Shown here piece after piece: positions 50,034-58,492 of a stretch of 64,000 nucleotides of DNA. Numbering within the stretch: position 1 is the stretch's first letter; every line of letters starts with the position of its first letter. The DNA is taken from positions 1 through 64,000 of the forward strand of contig CABJAC010000004.1 of assembly GCA_902363455.1 (NCBI GenBank), given 5' to 3'. The position numbers were made by a program, and so were the translations under genes. The stretch is from Caryophanales bacterium. GTDB lineage: Bacteria > Bacillota > Bacilli > Exiguobacteriales > Exiguobacteriaceae. The notes under the pieces were generated by a model. It saw only the letters and a program-made list of their open reading frames with translations. It searched no databases and was not told the DNA's origin.

Positions 50034-52046
50034 TTATTTGTTCTGCTTACGTTTTTTGTTTGCAGCATACAGCAAACCAAGAATCGTCAGCGCGGCACCG
50101 CCTGCCACAGCATATTTTTTATAATCTGCTTTTCGTTCTGCAATGACTGTCGTCGATAATGCTTTAACGACCAGCTGTTTTTCTTCATGCAGACGAGGGG
50201 CATGGATTTTTACGACCCCTTCTTCGACAAGAATTTCAAACTCACTGCCCGGTAATTCGATTGTCACATCCTGTTCCGTCGCATTGTGATAGATCCGCTG
50301 CCGTTCAACATATCCTTCATACGTCCGCTTTAGTTCATAGGCGATGATTCCTTCTCCTTCTTCCAGGAAGCGGAGATGTTTCCGGATCATTGCTGTGTTT
50401 TCGAGACGGAACATTGGATACTGACGGCGCAAAGCAATCAATCCTTTGACATACTCGACGCCGAAACGGAATTCTTCTGCCCGCTCATAATCCAGTCGAT
50501 TCACGACCTCTCCGGCGTCAAAACTATCACGGATGCCGTTTTTCGTCCGGAAAAATTCTTGACCCGCATGTAAAAACGGAATGCCTTGTCCGGTCAAAAT
50601 AATCGCATTGGCCAACATTTGTCGCTTCCGCCGGATTTCATCCGTATCTTCCGGTCGTGACACGGACAATTTGTCCCAAATCGTCAAATCATCATGTGCT
50701 TCGACATAAGAAACGACTTGATTTGGTTCATCCGCAAATCCTTGAGAAGAGACATTCCCGGCAATTCCGCGTTTGACTTCGTTCGTCCGATCAAAAGCTC
50801 CGCTGACGAATCCTCGGTCAGCCGGCGTCTGAACATCGCCTTTCAGACCATCGCGCAATCCGTTGTTAAAGTGGGCGATTCCCGGCATCTGCGGCGCATT
50901 AAAGTAGTTGGCTTTTTGATCGACCGCCAGTGGCGTATCGAGATCCCATCCTTCACCGATGATCAAGATGGATGGATCAATCCGGTCAAGTGCATGACGG
51001 ACTTGGTTCATCGTTTCGATATCATGTAATCCCATCAAATCGAACCGGAATCCGTCCAGATGATACTCTTTTGCCCAGTATGTTACGCAATCGAGAATGA
51101 ATTTACGCATCATGAAGCGTTCTGATGCTGTATCGTTTCCACAAAAACTACCGTTTGAGAGTGTCCCGTCTGCCTCCTGCCGGTAAAAGTAGCCCGGAAC
51201 GAATTGTCCGAGTGGTGCTGTTTCCGCGTCATGGACATGGTTAAAGACGACATCCATCACCACACGGATGCCCCGATCATGTAACGCTTGAATCAAGGCT
51301 TTTAATTCCCGGATCCGCGCTGCCGGGTCATCCGGATTCGATGCATACGAACCTTCCGGCGCAAAATAATTGACGGGATCATATCCCCAGTTGTAATTAT
51401 CCGGATCATTCGGTGCCGCCTCATTGACTGAACCAAAATCATAGATCGGAAGCAGTTGAACATGTGTCACCCCAAGATCCGTCAAATAATCAAGTCCTGT
51501 CAACCCTCCGGTCGGTGTTCGTGTCCCTGCTTCCGTCAGTCCACGGAAAGTTCCCCGTTCGATGACACCACTCGCCGGATGGCTCGTCGCGTCGCGTACA
51601 TGTAACTCATAAATGACTGCCTCTTGTGACGAATGGAACAGTGGACGTTCTTCAATCCAACGATCCGGTTGAATGGCAGACGGATCGATTAAGGCTCCCC
51701 GCTTGCCGTTCGTCCCGACTGCTTTCGCATAGGGATCCACTGCTTCGACCTTTTGTCCGTTGATGCTGGCTTGAAACGTATAAAAGTAACCTTCATACAC
51801 AGCACGATCGAGTTCGACAAGGAAAGTCCCCTGTTGATCTGACATCAATTCGAGTTCTTCGACTTTTCTTGCGCGCAAGGTCCGATACAATCGAATGACA
51901 ACACGTTCTGCGGTCGGTGCCCACAAGCGGACACGTATCGTCCGTTCATCAAACGTCGCTCCTAAATCCGATCCTCTATAAGCATACCGCTCGTCCAGTT
52001 CCTCTGGTGTGAGCGTCAACATATCTGCTGTTTGTTTCAAAGCCAT
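50034..52046 (-). CDS. pulA: Type I pullulanase with C-terminal membrane anchor
   Basis: A 670-residue GH13 debranching enzyme: N-terminal CBM48-like domain (about 25-130), the type I pullulanase signature YNWGYDP near residue 218, and the catalytic residues in GFRFDLMG (nucleophile), IIGEGWD (acid) and EAHDDL. It hydrolyses alpha-1,6 links in pullulan, glycogen or branched maltodextrins. There is no signal peptide, yet the last 25 residues form a hydrophobic segment (AVAGGAALTILGLLYAA) and a basic tail (KKRKQNK), which predicts tail-anchoring to the inside of the membrane. Most type I pullulanases are free. Confidence 0.93.
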   Translation of the reverse strand: MALKQTADMLTLTPEELDERYAYRGSDLGATFDERTIRVRLWAPTAERVVIRLYRTLRARKVEELELMSDQQGTFLVELDRAVYEGYFYTFQASINGQKVEAVDPYAKAVGTNGKRGALIDPSAIQPDRWIEERPLFHSSQEAVIYELHVRDATSHPASGVIERGTFRGLTEAGTRTPTGGLTGLDYLTDLGVTHVQLLPIYDFGSVNEAAPNDPDNYNWGYDPVNYFAPEGSYASNPDDPAARIRELKALIQALHDRGIRVVMDVVFNHVHDAETAPLGQFVPGYFYRQEADGTLSNGSFCGNDTASERFMMRKFILDCVTYWAKEYHLDGFRFDLMGLHDIETMNQVRHALDRIDPSILIIGEGWDLDTPLAVDQKANYFNAPQMPGIAHFNNGLRDGLKGDVQTPADRGFVSGAFDRTNEVKRGIAGNVSSQGFADEPNQVVSYVEAHDDLTIWDKLSVSRPEDTDEIRRKRQMLANAIILTGQGIPFLHAGQEFFRTKNGIRDSFDAGEVVNRLDYERAEEFRFGVEYVKGLIALRRQYPMFRLENTAMIRKHLRFLEEGEGIIAYELKRTYEGYVERQRIYHNATEQDVTIELPGSEFEILVEEGVVKIHAPRLHEEKQLVVKALSTTVIAERKADYKKYAVAGGAALTILGLLYAANKKRKQNK

Positions 52047-52207
52047 GCACCCCTTTCATTTCATGGTTTTCATTATAACAAAATTTTAAACAGATGAACG
52101 ATTCGACTGTCTGTCTTCGTTTTTCTTTTCCCAAAACTTCAATCCGAAGTCAAAGCATTTACGGACAAATATGCTAAAATGATTGTGGAACGAAAGGGGA
52201 GATTTAC

Positions 52208-52702
52208 ATGGCAGCAAAAGATAATTCATTCGACATCGTGTCACAGATCAACATCGAGGAAGTCAAAAATGCGATGCAGGTCGCTTTAAAGGAAATCACG
52301 AACCGCTTTGATTTCAAAGGTTCTAAGAGCGACATGAAATTGGAGAAAGAAGACTTGATTCTGATCTCAGATGACGATTTTAAACTCGATCAAGTCAAAG
52401 ACGTCCTGACCGCTAAACTGATTAAGCGGGAAGTCCCGACGAAAAACCTGCAGTATGAAAAAGTCGAGCAGGCAGCCGGAAACACGGTCCGTCAACGTGT
52501 CATTCTGAAAAGCGGAATCGACCGTGATGATGCTAAAAAAATCAACAATGCGGTCAAAGAATCCAAACTCAAAGTGAAGACGCAGATTCAAGACGATCAA
52601 ATCCGGGTCACGGGAAAATCGCGCGATGACTTGCAACAAGTCATGCAAATCGTGCGTGAGTTGCCACTATCCGTCGACGTTCAGTTCATCAATTTCCGTT
52701 AA
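52208..52702 (+). CDS. yajQ: YajQ-family cyclic-di-GMP/nucleotide-binding protein
   Basis: A 164-residue protein, full length for the family, with [18 protein letters not shown] at the N-terminus, [11 protein letters not shown] and VDVQFINFR at the end. Two ferredoxin-like domains are expected. Xanthomonas YajQ binds cyclic-di-GMP; elsewhere the role is unclear. A diguanylate cyclase is encoded at 58493. Confidence 0.95.
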   Translation: MAAKDNSFDIVSQINIEEVKNAMQVALKEITNRFDFKGSKSDMKLEKEDLILISDDDFKLDQVKDVLTAKLIKREVPTKNLQYEKVEQAAGNTVRQRVILKSGIDRDDAKKINNAVKESKLKVKTQIQDDQIRVTGKSRDDLQQVMQIVRELPLSVDVQFINFR

Positions 52703-52706
52703 GCAC

Positions 52707-52747
52707 AAAAAAATCCCTTTCTCCGACCGGAGTAAGGGATTTTTTTC
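52707..52747. terminator. Bidirectional terminator between yajQ and bdhA
   Basis: AAAAAAATCCCTTTCTCC, short loop, GGAGTAAGGGATTTTTTT. Confidence 0.88.
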
Positions 52748-52758
52748 ATTCCTACTTA

Positions 52759-53541
52759 TTATTGAGCGGTATAGCCGCCATCGAGTACAACTGCTTGTCC
52801 GGTTACACCGGCTGCTTTGTCACTCGCGAGGAAAATGGCGTAGTCGGCAATCTCTTTGACTTGAAGCAAACGATGTTGCGGTACTAATGGATAGATGACT
52901 TCTTCGAGTACCCGGTCGAGTGGTACATTCCGTGTTTCGGCAAGCGAAGACAACTGTTTTTGGACGAGCGGTGTATCCACATAGCCCGGGCAAATTGCAT
53001 TGACGGTAATACCGGACGTCGCCCCTTCCAGAGCCGCGACTTTCGTCAAACCGATGACACCGTGTTTCGCACTGTTGTATGCAGCTTTCCCGGCAAATCC
53101 GATCAATCCGTTGATCGACGACATGTTTAAAATACGGCCGAAACCTTGTTTTTTCATGATTGGGAAAACATATTTTGTATACAGGAACGGTGCTCGTAAC
53201 ATGATGCTTTGGAGTAAATCGAATTTTTCAGTCGAGAACTCTTCAATGGGTGAGACGTGTTGCATACCGGCGTTGTTGATGACGATATCGATTCGTCCAT
53301 AATGACTCATCGTCTGCTCGATACTTGACTGGATGGCTGCTTCACTCGTGACGTCCCCCGCCACTGCAAAAGCTTCAAATCCTTTACTTTGAAGTGTTTC
53401 CGTTGCTTGTTTTGCCGCATTTTCCTGCAAATCAACGATGACGACTTTCGCACCTTCTTGGGCAAACTCTTCCGCGATTTCAAGACCGATCCCACTTGCT
53501 GCTCCAGTGATCAATGCGACTTTTCCTTCCAATTGTTTCAT
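52759..53541 (-). CDS. bdhA: 3-hydroxybutyrate dehydrogenase (SDR)
   Basis: A 260-residue classical SDR with TGAASGIG for NAD, NNAG, SSINGLIGFAGKAAYNSAKHG (Ser, Tyr-x3-Lys) and NAICPGYVDTPLVQKQL, wording very typical of D-3-hydroxybutyrate dehydrogenases such as Bacillus YxjF. It interconverts 3-hydroxybutyrate and acetoacetate. GAGGAG lies nine bases before the ATG at 53541. Divergent from a LysR gene whose operator-like palindrome is in the shared gap. Confidence 0.9.
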   Translation of the reverse strand: MKQLEGKVALITGAASGIGLEIAEEFAQEGAKVVIVDLQENAAKQATETLQSKGFEAFAVAGDVTSEAAIQSSIEQTMSHYGRIDIVINNAGMQHVSPIEEFSTEKFDLLQSIMLRAPFLYTKYVFPIMKKQGFGRILNMSSINGLIGFAGKAAYNSAKHGVIGLTKVAALEGATSGITVNAICPGYVDTPLVQKQLSSLAETRNVPLDRVLEEVIYPLVPQHRLLQVKEIADYAIFLASDKAAGVTGQAVVLDGGYTAQ

Positions 53542-53609
53542 CTTCATCTACTCCTCTTTACTCGTTTGTTTCTTTTACTGTACGCTTAGACAATGAATAA
53601 TAAAAATGA

Positions 53610-53634
53610 ATACTTGTTATGATAGATATAACAA
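53610..53634. promoter_or_regulatory. LysR-type operator between bdhA and the LysR gene
   Basis: TTGTTAT-N7-ATAACAA (53614-53634) is a perfect inverted repeat containing a T-N11-A core, 22 bases before the LysR gene. The 11-mer ATACTTGTTAT (53610-53620) recurs inverted at 54537-54547. Confidence 0.6.
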
Positions 53635-53655
53635 AAAGGAATAGGAGTGAATCAG

Positions 53656-54540
53656 ATGGATTTTCGTCAATTGGAATATTTTACGGAAGTTGCCCGCTTC
53701 AAAAGCTTCACCCGGGCTGCCGATCATCTCCATGTCACGCAACCGACACTCAGTAAAATGGTCCGTCATTTGGAGGAAGAACTTGAGATCGAACTATTTG
53801 ATCGAAGCAAACGGCAGATCGTCTTAACGGATGCCGGTGAAACATTGCTTGCAGAAGGCGAAAAAATATTAAATCAACTTGCCGATCTGCCGTCTCATCT
53901 CTACGACGTCATGCATTTGACGAAGGGAACGATCCGAATCGGTATCCCGCCTCTGATTGGTTCCTTGTTTTTCCCGCGTCTGCTTCGTCTGTTCCGTGAA
54001 CGGTACCCGATGATTACGATGGAAATCACGGAAGCCGGTGGGCACGCACTTGAAAAGGCTGTCGTTGCCGGCGAAGTTGATTTGATTGCGACGGTCTTTC
54101 CGGCCGATGAACATTTAACGGTTTATCCTTTCATTGAAGAAGAATTACATCTGTTTTTACCGGAACATCATCCGTTCGCTGACCGGTCTTCAATTGCCTT
54201 GGAAGAAGTCGCTGACCTGCCTTTTGTTCTTTTTAATGAAACCTTCTCACTTCATGACGTCGTGTTACAAGCCTGTGGAACAGCCGGTTTCCAACCGACC
54301 GTCACCCATGTCAGTTCACAGTGGGACTTTCTATGTTTACTGGTCGCTGAAGGTAATGCCGTAACCGTTCTTCCGCGTTCTTTGGCCCAACAGATGACCA
54401 TCAAAGGTGTTAAGACGATACCGCTCGACACCCGGGTACCTTGGAAACTCGGTGTCGCCGTACCAACCGGACGTTATCAGTCTTACGTAACACGCGAGTG
54501 GATCCGATTCGTCCAAGAGATCTATTCTAAAAATGAATAA
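53656..54540 (+). CDS. LysR-family transcription regulator
   Basis: A 294-residue regulator with an N-terminal winged helix (MDFRQLEYFTEVARFKSFTR, VTQPTLSKMVRHLEEEL) and a periplasmic-binding-type effector domain (GTIRIGIPPLIG, PVEIDLIATV-like region, WDFLCLLVAEGNAVTVLP). TAGGAG lies eight bases before the ATG at 53656. It probably controls the divergent 3-hydroxybutyrate dehydrogenase gene and perhaps the next gene. Confidence 0.92.
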   Translation: MDFRQLEYFTEVARFKSFTRAADHLHVTQPTLSKMVRHLEEELEIELFDRSKRQIVLTDAGETLLAEGEKILNQLADLPSHLYDVMHLTKGTIRIGIPPLIGSLFFPRLLRLFRERYPMITMEITEAGGHALEKAVVAGEVDLIATVFPADEHLTVYPFIEEELHLFLPEHHPFADRSSIALEEVADLPFVLFNETFSLHDVVLQACGTAGFQPTVTHVSSQWDFLCLLVAEGNAVTVLPRSLAQQMTIKGVKTIPLDTRVPWKLGVAVPTGRYQSYVTREWIRFVQEIYSKNE

Positions 54541-54547
54541 CAAGTAT
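54537..54547. promoter_or_regulatory. Second copy of the LysR-site 11-mer
   Basis: ATAACAAGTAT is the exact reverse complement of ATACTTGTTAT at 53610-53620. It overlaps the LysR stop codon and lies 80 bases before the carboxymuconolactone decarboxylase-like gene. Confidence 0.45.
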
Positions 54548-54627
54548 AAAAACCATGTATTTGTAGCATGATTATTCTTCCTTTAAGATAAATTGTATCG
54601 TTCATAACAGAAAGGAAGTTATTACTC

Positions 54628-55041
54628 ATGGCTACACACTTAAACAATCGACACGAAGTTGGACTTAAAAAATTAAACGAGTTCACAGATGTCAATTCGG
54701 CACAGTCGACTCACGAAAAAATCGCTGAATCATTAAAAGACATTGCACCCGCCGTCGGTGAATGGATCACGGATTTTGCTTACGGTGAAGTTTACAGTCG
54801 CAATGGTCTTGTTAACCGTGACCGGGCGATCGTCACGATTGCTTCCCTTGTCACGCAAGGAACTGAACCGCAGCTTGCCCTTCATATCAATACCGGATTA
54901 ACGGCTGGATTGACAGGCAACGAGATCGTCGAAGCGATTATGCATCTCGTTCCTTATACTGGATTCCCACGTGTCCTGAATGCACTCGAAGTCGCCAAAG
55001 TCGTTTTTGCCGAACGTGGCGTTATCGTTGATCCGGCTTAA
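54628..55041 (+). CDS. Carboxymuconolactone decarboxylase-family protein
   Basis: A 137-residue all-helical protein with RDRAIVTIASLVTQG, ALHINTGL and EAIMHLVPYTGFPRVLNAL, the pattern of the gamma-carboxymuconolactone decarboxylase family. It has no CxxC pair, so it is not an AhpD-type peroxidase. The actual substrate is unknown. AAGGAAG precedes the ATG. Confidence 0.88.
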   Translation: MATHLNNRHEVGLKKLNEFTDVNSAQSTHEKIAESLKDIAPAVGEWITDFAYGEVYSRNGLVNRDRAIVTIASLVTQGTEPQLALHINTGLTAGLTGNEIVEAIMHLVPYTGFPRVLNALEVAKVVFAERGVIVDPA

Positions 55042-55103
55042 TTAAAAGAGGATGAGCCGCATGCGACGCAGGGTATACTCTTAGTACAAGGGAGCGATGC
55101 CAT

Positions 55104-55697
55104 ATGCAGTATGCACTCATCACGGATTTGCACAGTTCATTGTCCGATACCCGAGCTGTCCTAAAAGACATTCAGACGACCGCGCCACAAGCGGTCGTTT
55201 TTTCACTCGGTGATGTCCATGAGTGCCATGTCGGTAAAAAACGGGCAAAACGATATGTATTTGAAGAAATCGAACACGTCGTAACGCTTGATCCGGATTT
55301 TTTGAAGTTACTTTTCTTTGAAACGTTACTCGGCAATCAAGAAGAGCGGTTGTTTTCCCTGGTTCCGGTCGGGGTGTCGCGTTTTCTCGACCAGCTCCGC
55401 TTGTCCGATCGGACAAAACAACTGGCGTCTGCACGCTTCATCCACGGCGACCAATTGAAGTGGAGTTACGACTTAACGCCCGACACATCCGAGTATTCGG
55501 ACCGGCTGTTGTTTTTTGGACACAGTCATGTTCGGGGATTGTTCAAAGATGGAAAACGATTGGTCGTCCATCCCGGTATCCCGATTTCAATCAAGCGTGG
55601 ACGTTACGCGATCAACGTCGGACCCGTTCTCGTCGAACGTGAGTGGATGCTCTATGATACGACTGCCGAGACGATCACTTTTTATCGTGTCCGCTAA
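55104..55697 (+). CDS. Calcineurin-like metallophosphoesterase
   Basis: A 197-residue phosphoesterase with the metal-binding motifs in order: Asp8/His10 (TDLHS), GDVHE, GNQEE (in place of GNHD/E), HGD and GHSH. The Gln in GNQEE where most members have His is a notable change in the catalytic motif. The substrate may be a nucleotide or phosphodiester. Confidence 0.86.
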   Translation: MQYALITDLHSSLSDTRAVLKDIQTTAPQAVVFSLGDVHECHVGKKRAKRYVFEEIEHVVTLDPDFLKLLFFETLLGNQEERLFSLVPVGVSRFLDQLRLSDRTKQLASARFIHGDQLKWSYDLTPDTSEYSDRLLFFGHSHVRGLFKDGKRLVVHPGIPISIKRGRYAINVGPVLVEREWMLYDTTAETITFYRVR

Positions 55698-55703
55698 CTA
55701 AAC

Positions 55704-55747
55704 AACCCCCCGCCTCCATTCACTGTACCGTGAGGAGACGGGGGGTT
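55704..55747. terminator. Bidirectional terminator
   Basis: AACCCCCCGCCTCC and GGAGACGGGGGGTT arms, between convergent genes. Confidence 0.83.
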
Positions 55748-55765
55748 CTGCGTTTTCGTATGTTT

Positions 55766-56371
55766 TTACAAGTAACGGACGAGTGACGCACGGACTAAAT
55801 CGACTTGTGTGAACTCCGTTTTATCCGCAAACTGATTCACGACACGACGGACTTCACCTTGGCGACGGACGAAGCTTGTCGGCACCGGTGTTTTCCGGAC
55901 GAGTTGCTCATACAACGTCGTCAATTGATGATCATCGATGACCGTCGTCATTTGATCGAGGAATAACAAGATATGCAGGCGGTTCAAGTAATCCCACGGC
56001 TTATCTTCCGAGCGGAACTCATTTCGTGCCAACCATTTCTTCAGACCAATCGCATCGATTTGGTTTAATGTTTCTTTTGTGCGTGGTGCTTTCCAAAGTG
56101 CCAACAGCTCACCTAATTTTTTACGTGTCTGCTTTTTCACCATGAAGAATTCGAAATTTCCTTTTGTTTCGAGTGCATCACCGCTGATCGGCGCAATTTG
56201 ATCCGCTCCGGGTGCTGTAACGAAATCCAATACGAAATCGACCGATTCTCCCGGAAGCCATGCTGCGACTTTCCCGTGGAAGTCTGCAAGGAAGGCAACT
56301 GATGCTGACAAATCTTCCTCGTTCATTTGTGTAGAAGCGTGTTGCAACCGTTCCATTGTCTCTTTGTTCAT
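55766..56371 (-). CDS. Protein of unknown function downstream of argS
   Basis: A 201-residue soluble, mostly helical protein (MERLQHASTQMNEEDLSASV, KKQTRKKLGELLALWK, YLNRLHILLFLDQM). No family is recognised. GGGG lies seven bases before the ATG; 34 bases separate it from the argS stop, with no terminator seen between, so it is likely co-transcribed with argS. Confidence 0.75.
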   Translation of the reverse strand: MNKETMERLQHASTQMNEEDLSASVAFLADFHGKVAAWLPGESVDFVLDFVTAPGADQIAPISGDALETKGNFEFFMVKKQTRKKLGELLALWKAPRTKETLNQIDAIGLKKWLARNEFRSEDKPWDYLNRLHILLFLDQMTTVIDDHQLTTLYEQLVRKTPVPTSFVRRQGEVRRVVNQFADKTEFTQVDLVRASLVRYL

Positions 56372-56405
56372 ATAATAACCCCATCTTTAATCTGATTTAC
56401 TTACA

Positions 56406-58088
56406 TTACATTTCTTCTGGAGCACCGACACCAAGCAGGCGTAATCCTTCCGTCAATACAATCGTAACCGATTTTACGAGTGCAAGGCGAGATTGTTTTT
56501 CTGCGTCGTCTTCTAAAACACGGACTTGTCCGTAATATTTGTTGAAACTTTGTGCTAAGTCCAGCACGTACCGGCTGATGATCGAAGGCTCGCGGCGTGT
56601 AAACGCACGGTCAATCACGGTCGAGAACTGATTCAGCATCGACACGACGCCCCATGAGTAATCGTCCGCACTTCCGGCAAACGCTGAACCGTCGTATTCA
56701 CCTTTACGCAATAATGAATTTGCCCGTGCATTCGTATATTGGACGTACGGACCCGTTTCTCCTTCAAACTTCAGCATTTGTTCGAGATCAAATTCAATGT
56801 TGTTCATCCGCTCATTTTTCAAATCATGGAAGATAACTGCACCGACACCGACTTCACGTGCTGTCTGCTCCGCATTCGCCAGGTTAGGATTTTTCTCGGC
56901 AATGTTCTGTTTTGCAACATTGATCGCATCTTGAAGGACTTCTTCTAAGAGAACGATCCGGCCTTTACGTGTCGACATCTTTTTGCCGTCTTTCATGATC
57001 AGACCAAACGGTACATGGTGCATACCGTCGACATTTTCAAAGCCAAGTTTTTTCAAGACCGCAAACAATTGCTTGAAGTGCAACGCTTGTTCACCGCCGA
57101 CAACATAAAAGGCTTGCTCGAAACCGTATGTCTCAAGACGATACACGGCAGCCGCCAAATCACGTGTCGCATACAACGTCGCTCCGTCTTTTTTCTTGAT
57201 CAAGGCAGGAGGCATTCCTTCTGCTTCGAGATCGACGACCATCGCACCTTCCGACTCGACCAGCAACTCTTTTTCTTCGAGCAGATCGATGACGTGTTGC
57301 ATCTTGTCATTGTAGAATGCTTCCCCGTTCAAGCTGTCGAAGCTGACACCCAGCATTTCATACACGCGGTTGAATTCAACGAGCGATACTTCGCGGAACC
57401 ATGTCCAAAGTGCCGTCGCCTGCTCGTCACCCTGTTCCAGTTTTTTGAACCAAGCACGACCTTCATCTTCTAAGCCCGGGTTTTCTTCCGCCTCTTCATG
57501 GAAACGAACGTACAGTTTGAGTAATTCTTTGATCGGCTCAGCACGGACATCTTCTTCCTTGCCCCACATGTTGTAAGCAACCATCAACTTGCCGAACTGT
57601 GTACCCCAGTCTCCGAGATGATTGATGCCGACGACTTCGTAACCTTTTTTCCGTGAAATCTGGTTCAATGCGTTTCCGATAACCGTTGAACGGAGGTGAC
57701 CCATCGAAAACGGCTTCGCGATGTTCGGTGATGAGAAGTCGGTGACGATCGTTTTTCCGGTCGGCTCACTTGAACCGTATGCCTGTTGTTCGTCTAACAC
57801 ACGTTTGATGATCTCACGCGAAACGACTTCCCGGTTTAAGAAGACGTTAACATACGGTCCAGCCGCCTGAACGTTTGAAAAAAGTGGATTATCGATTTTT
57901 TCAGCCAGTTCCGTCGCAATCATCATCGGTGCTTTCCGGAATGCTTTCGCGAGTTGGAAACAAGGGAAGGCTAAATCTCCGTGGTCCTCATGTTTCGGTT
58001 GTTCGATCAGTTGTTCAATCTCTTGCTGCGACAAAGCATCACCGATCACACCGTGCAATACTTCCGCATATTGTTGCTTATAACTCAT
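56406..58088 (-). CDS. argS: Arginyl-tRNA synthetase
   Basis: A 560-residue class I synthetase, full length. The N-terminal Add-1 domain (about 1-110) is followed by the HIGH-type motif in SMGHLRST near residue 128, the KMSKS-type motif KKMSTRKG near 375 and the anticodon-binding helical domain ending VGAPEEM. GGAGGG precedes the ATG. Its expression is under a T-box leader. Confidence 0.97.
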   Translation of the reverse strand: MSYKQQYAEVLHGVIGDALSQQEIEQLIEQPKHEDHGDLAFPCFQLAKAFRKAPMMIATELAEKIDNPLFSNVQAAGPYVNVFLNREVVSREIIKRVLDEQQAYGSSEPTGKTIVTDFSSPNIAKPFSMGHLRSTVIGNALNQISRKKGYEVVGINHLGDWGTQFGKLMVAYNMWGKEEDVRAEPIKELLKLYVRFHEEAEENPGLEDEGRAWFKKLEQGDEQATALWTWFREVSLVEFNRVYEMLGVSFDSLNGEAFYNDKMQHVIDLLEEKELLVESEGAMVVDLEAEGMPPALIKKKDGATLYATRDLAAAVYRLETYGFEQAFYVVGGEQALHFKQLFAVLKKLGFENVDGMHHVPFGLIMKDGKKMSTRKGRIVLLEEVLQDAINVAKQNIAEKNPNLANAEQTAREVGVGAVIFHDLKNERMNNIEFDLEQMLKFEGETGPYVQYTNARANSLLRKGEYDGSAFAGSADDYSWGVVSMLNQFSTVIDRAFTRREPSIISRYVLDLAQSFNKYYGQVRVLEDDAEKQSRLALVKSVTIVLTEGLRLLGVGAPEEM

Positions 58089-58093
58089 ATTAT

Positions 58094-58373
58094 TCCCTCC
58101 AACAGTTTATTTTTTCCAATAAAAAACGCCCTTTGCGCAACACGCAAAGAGACGGAATGACCGCGGTACCACTCTTCTTGGTGTCGACGGTTCGACACCC
58201 ACTTTAACTGGGGATAACGGGGGACCCCCGGCTACGCCTGATCAGGTTGATTCGGATAGCATCTCGGAAGTGCGTTTCACGGTTTTTCAATCTATTCAGG
58301 CTTCCACCATTCCCTGATTCGCTGGTCGATCAAATGATCCCGTTACTTTCTTCGTCATTGATTGTTTGATATC
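58094..58373 (-). promoter_or_regulatory. T-box leader of argS
   Basis: The conserved T-box core GAGTGGTACCGCGG is at 58161-58174 (minus strand), the Stem I distal GAATGGTGGAAGCC block is upstream of it, and a terminator follows. A CGC triplet (58272-58274) in GAAACGCACTT is the likely specifier, an arginine codon read by the tRNA-Arg(ACG) type found at 330-406. Uncharged tRNA-Arg should favour readthrough into argS. Confidence 0.92.
58121..58154 (-). terminator. T-box-controlled terminator
   Basis: On the minus strand CTCTTTGCG and CGCAAAGGGCG arms followed by six Ts, 30 bases before argS. Confidence 0.88.
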
Positions 58374-58379
58374 TTCCAC

Positions 58380-58408
58380 ATTATACGCAATCTGCTTCAT
58401 TCTCTCAA
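58380..58408 (-). promoter_or_regulatory. argS promoter
   Basis: On the minus strand TTGAGA (58403-58408), 17 bases, TATAAT (58380-58385), placed just before the T-box leader. The rest of 58409-58492 holds only the short upstream region of the divergent gene. Confidence 0.8.
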
Positions 58409-58492
58409 CCTTATTTTTTTGTCAATCGCTCATCATAATTTCCACAAAACGGGTATAAGTTAGGGAAGGACTGTTAAAGGAGGGGACGCATT

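Noticed and set aside
58420..58492. GGGTAT ahead of the diguanylate cyclase as a sigma-B -10 box
   Set aside because: No GTTT-type -35 sequence lies 12-14 bases upstream.
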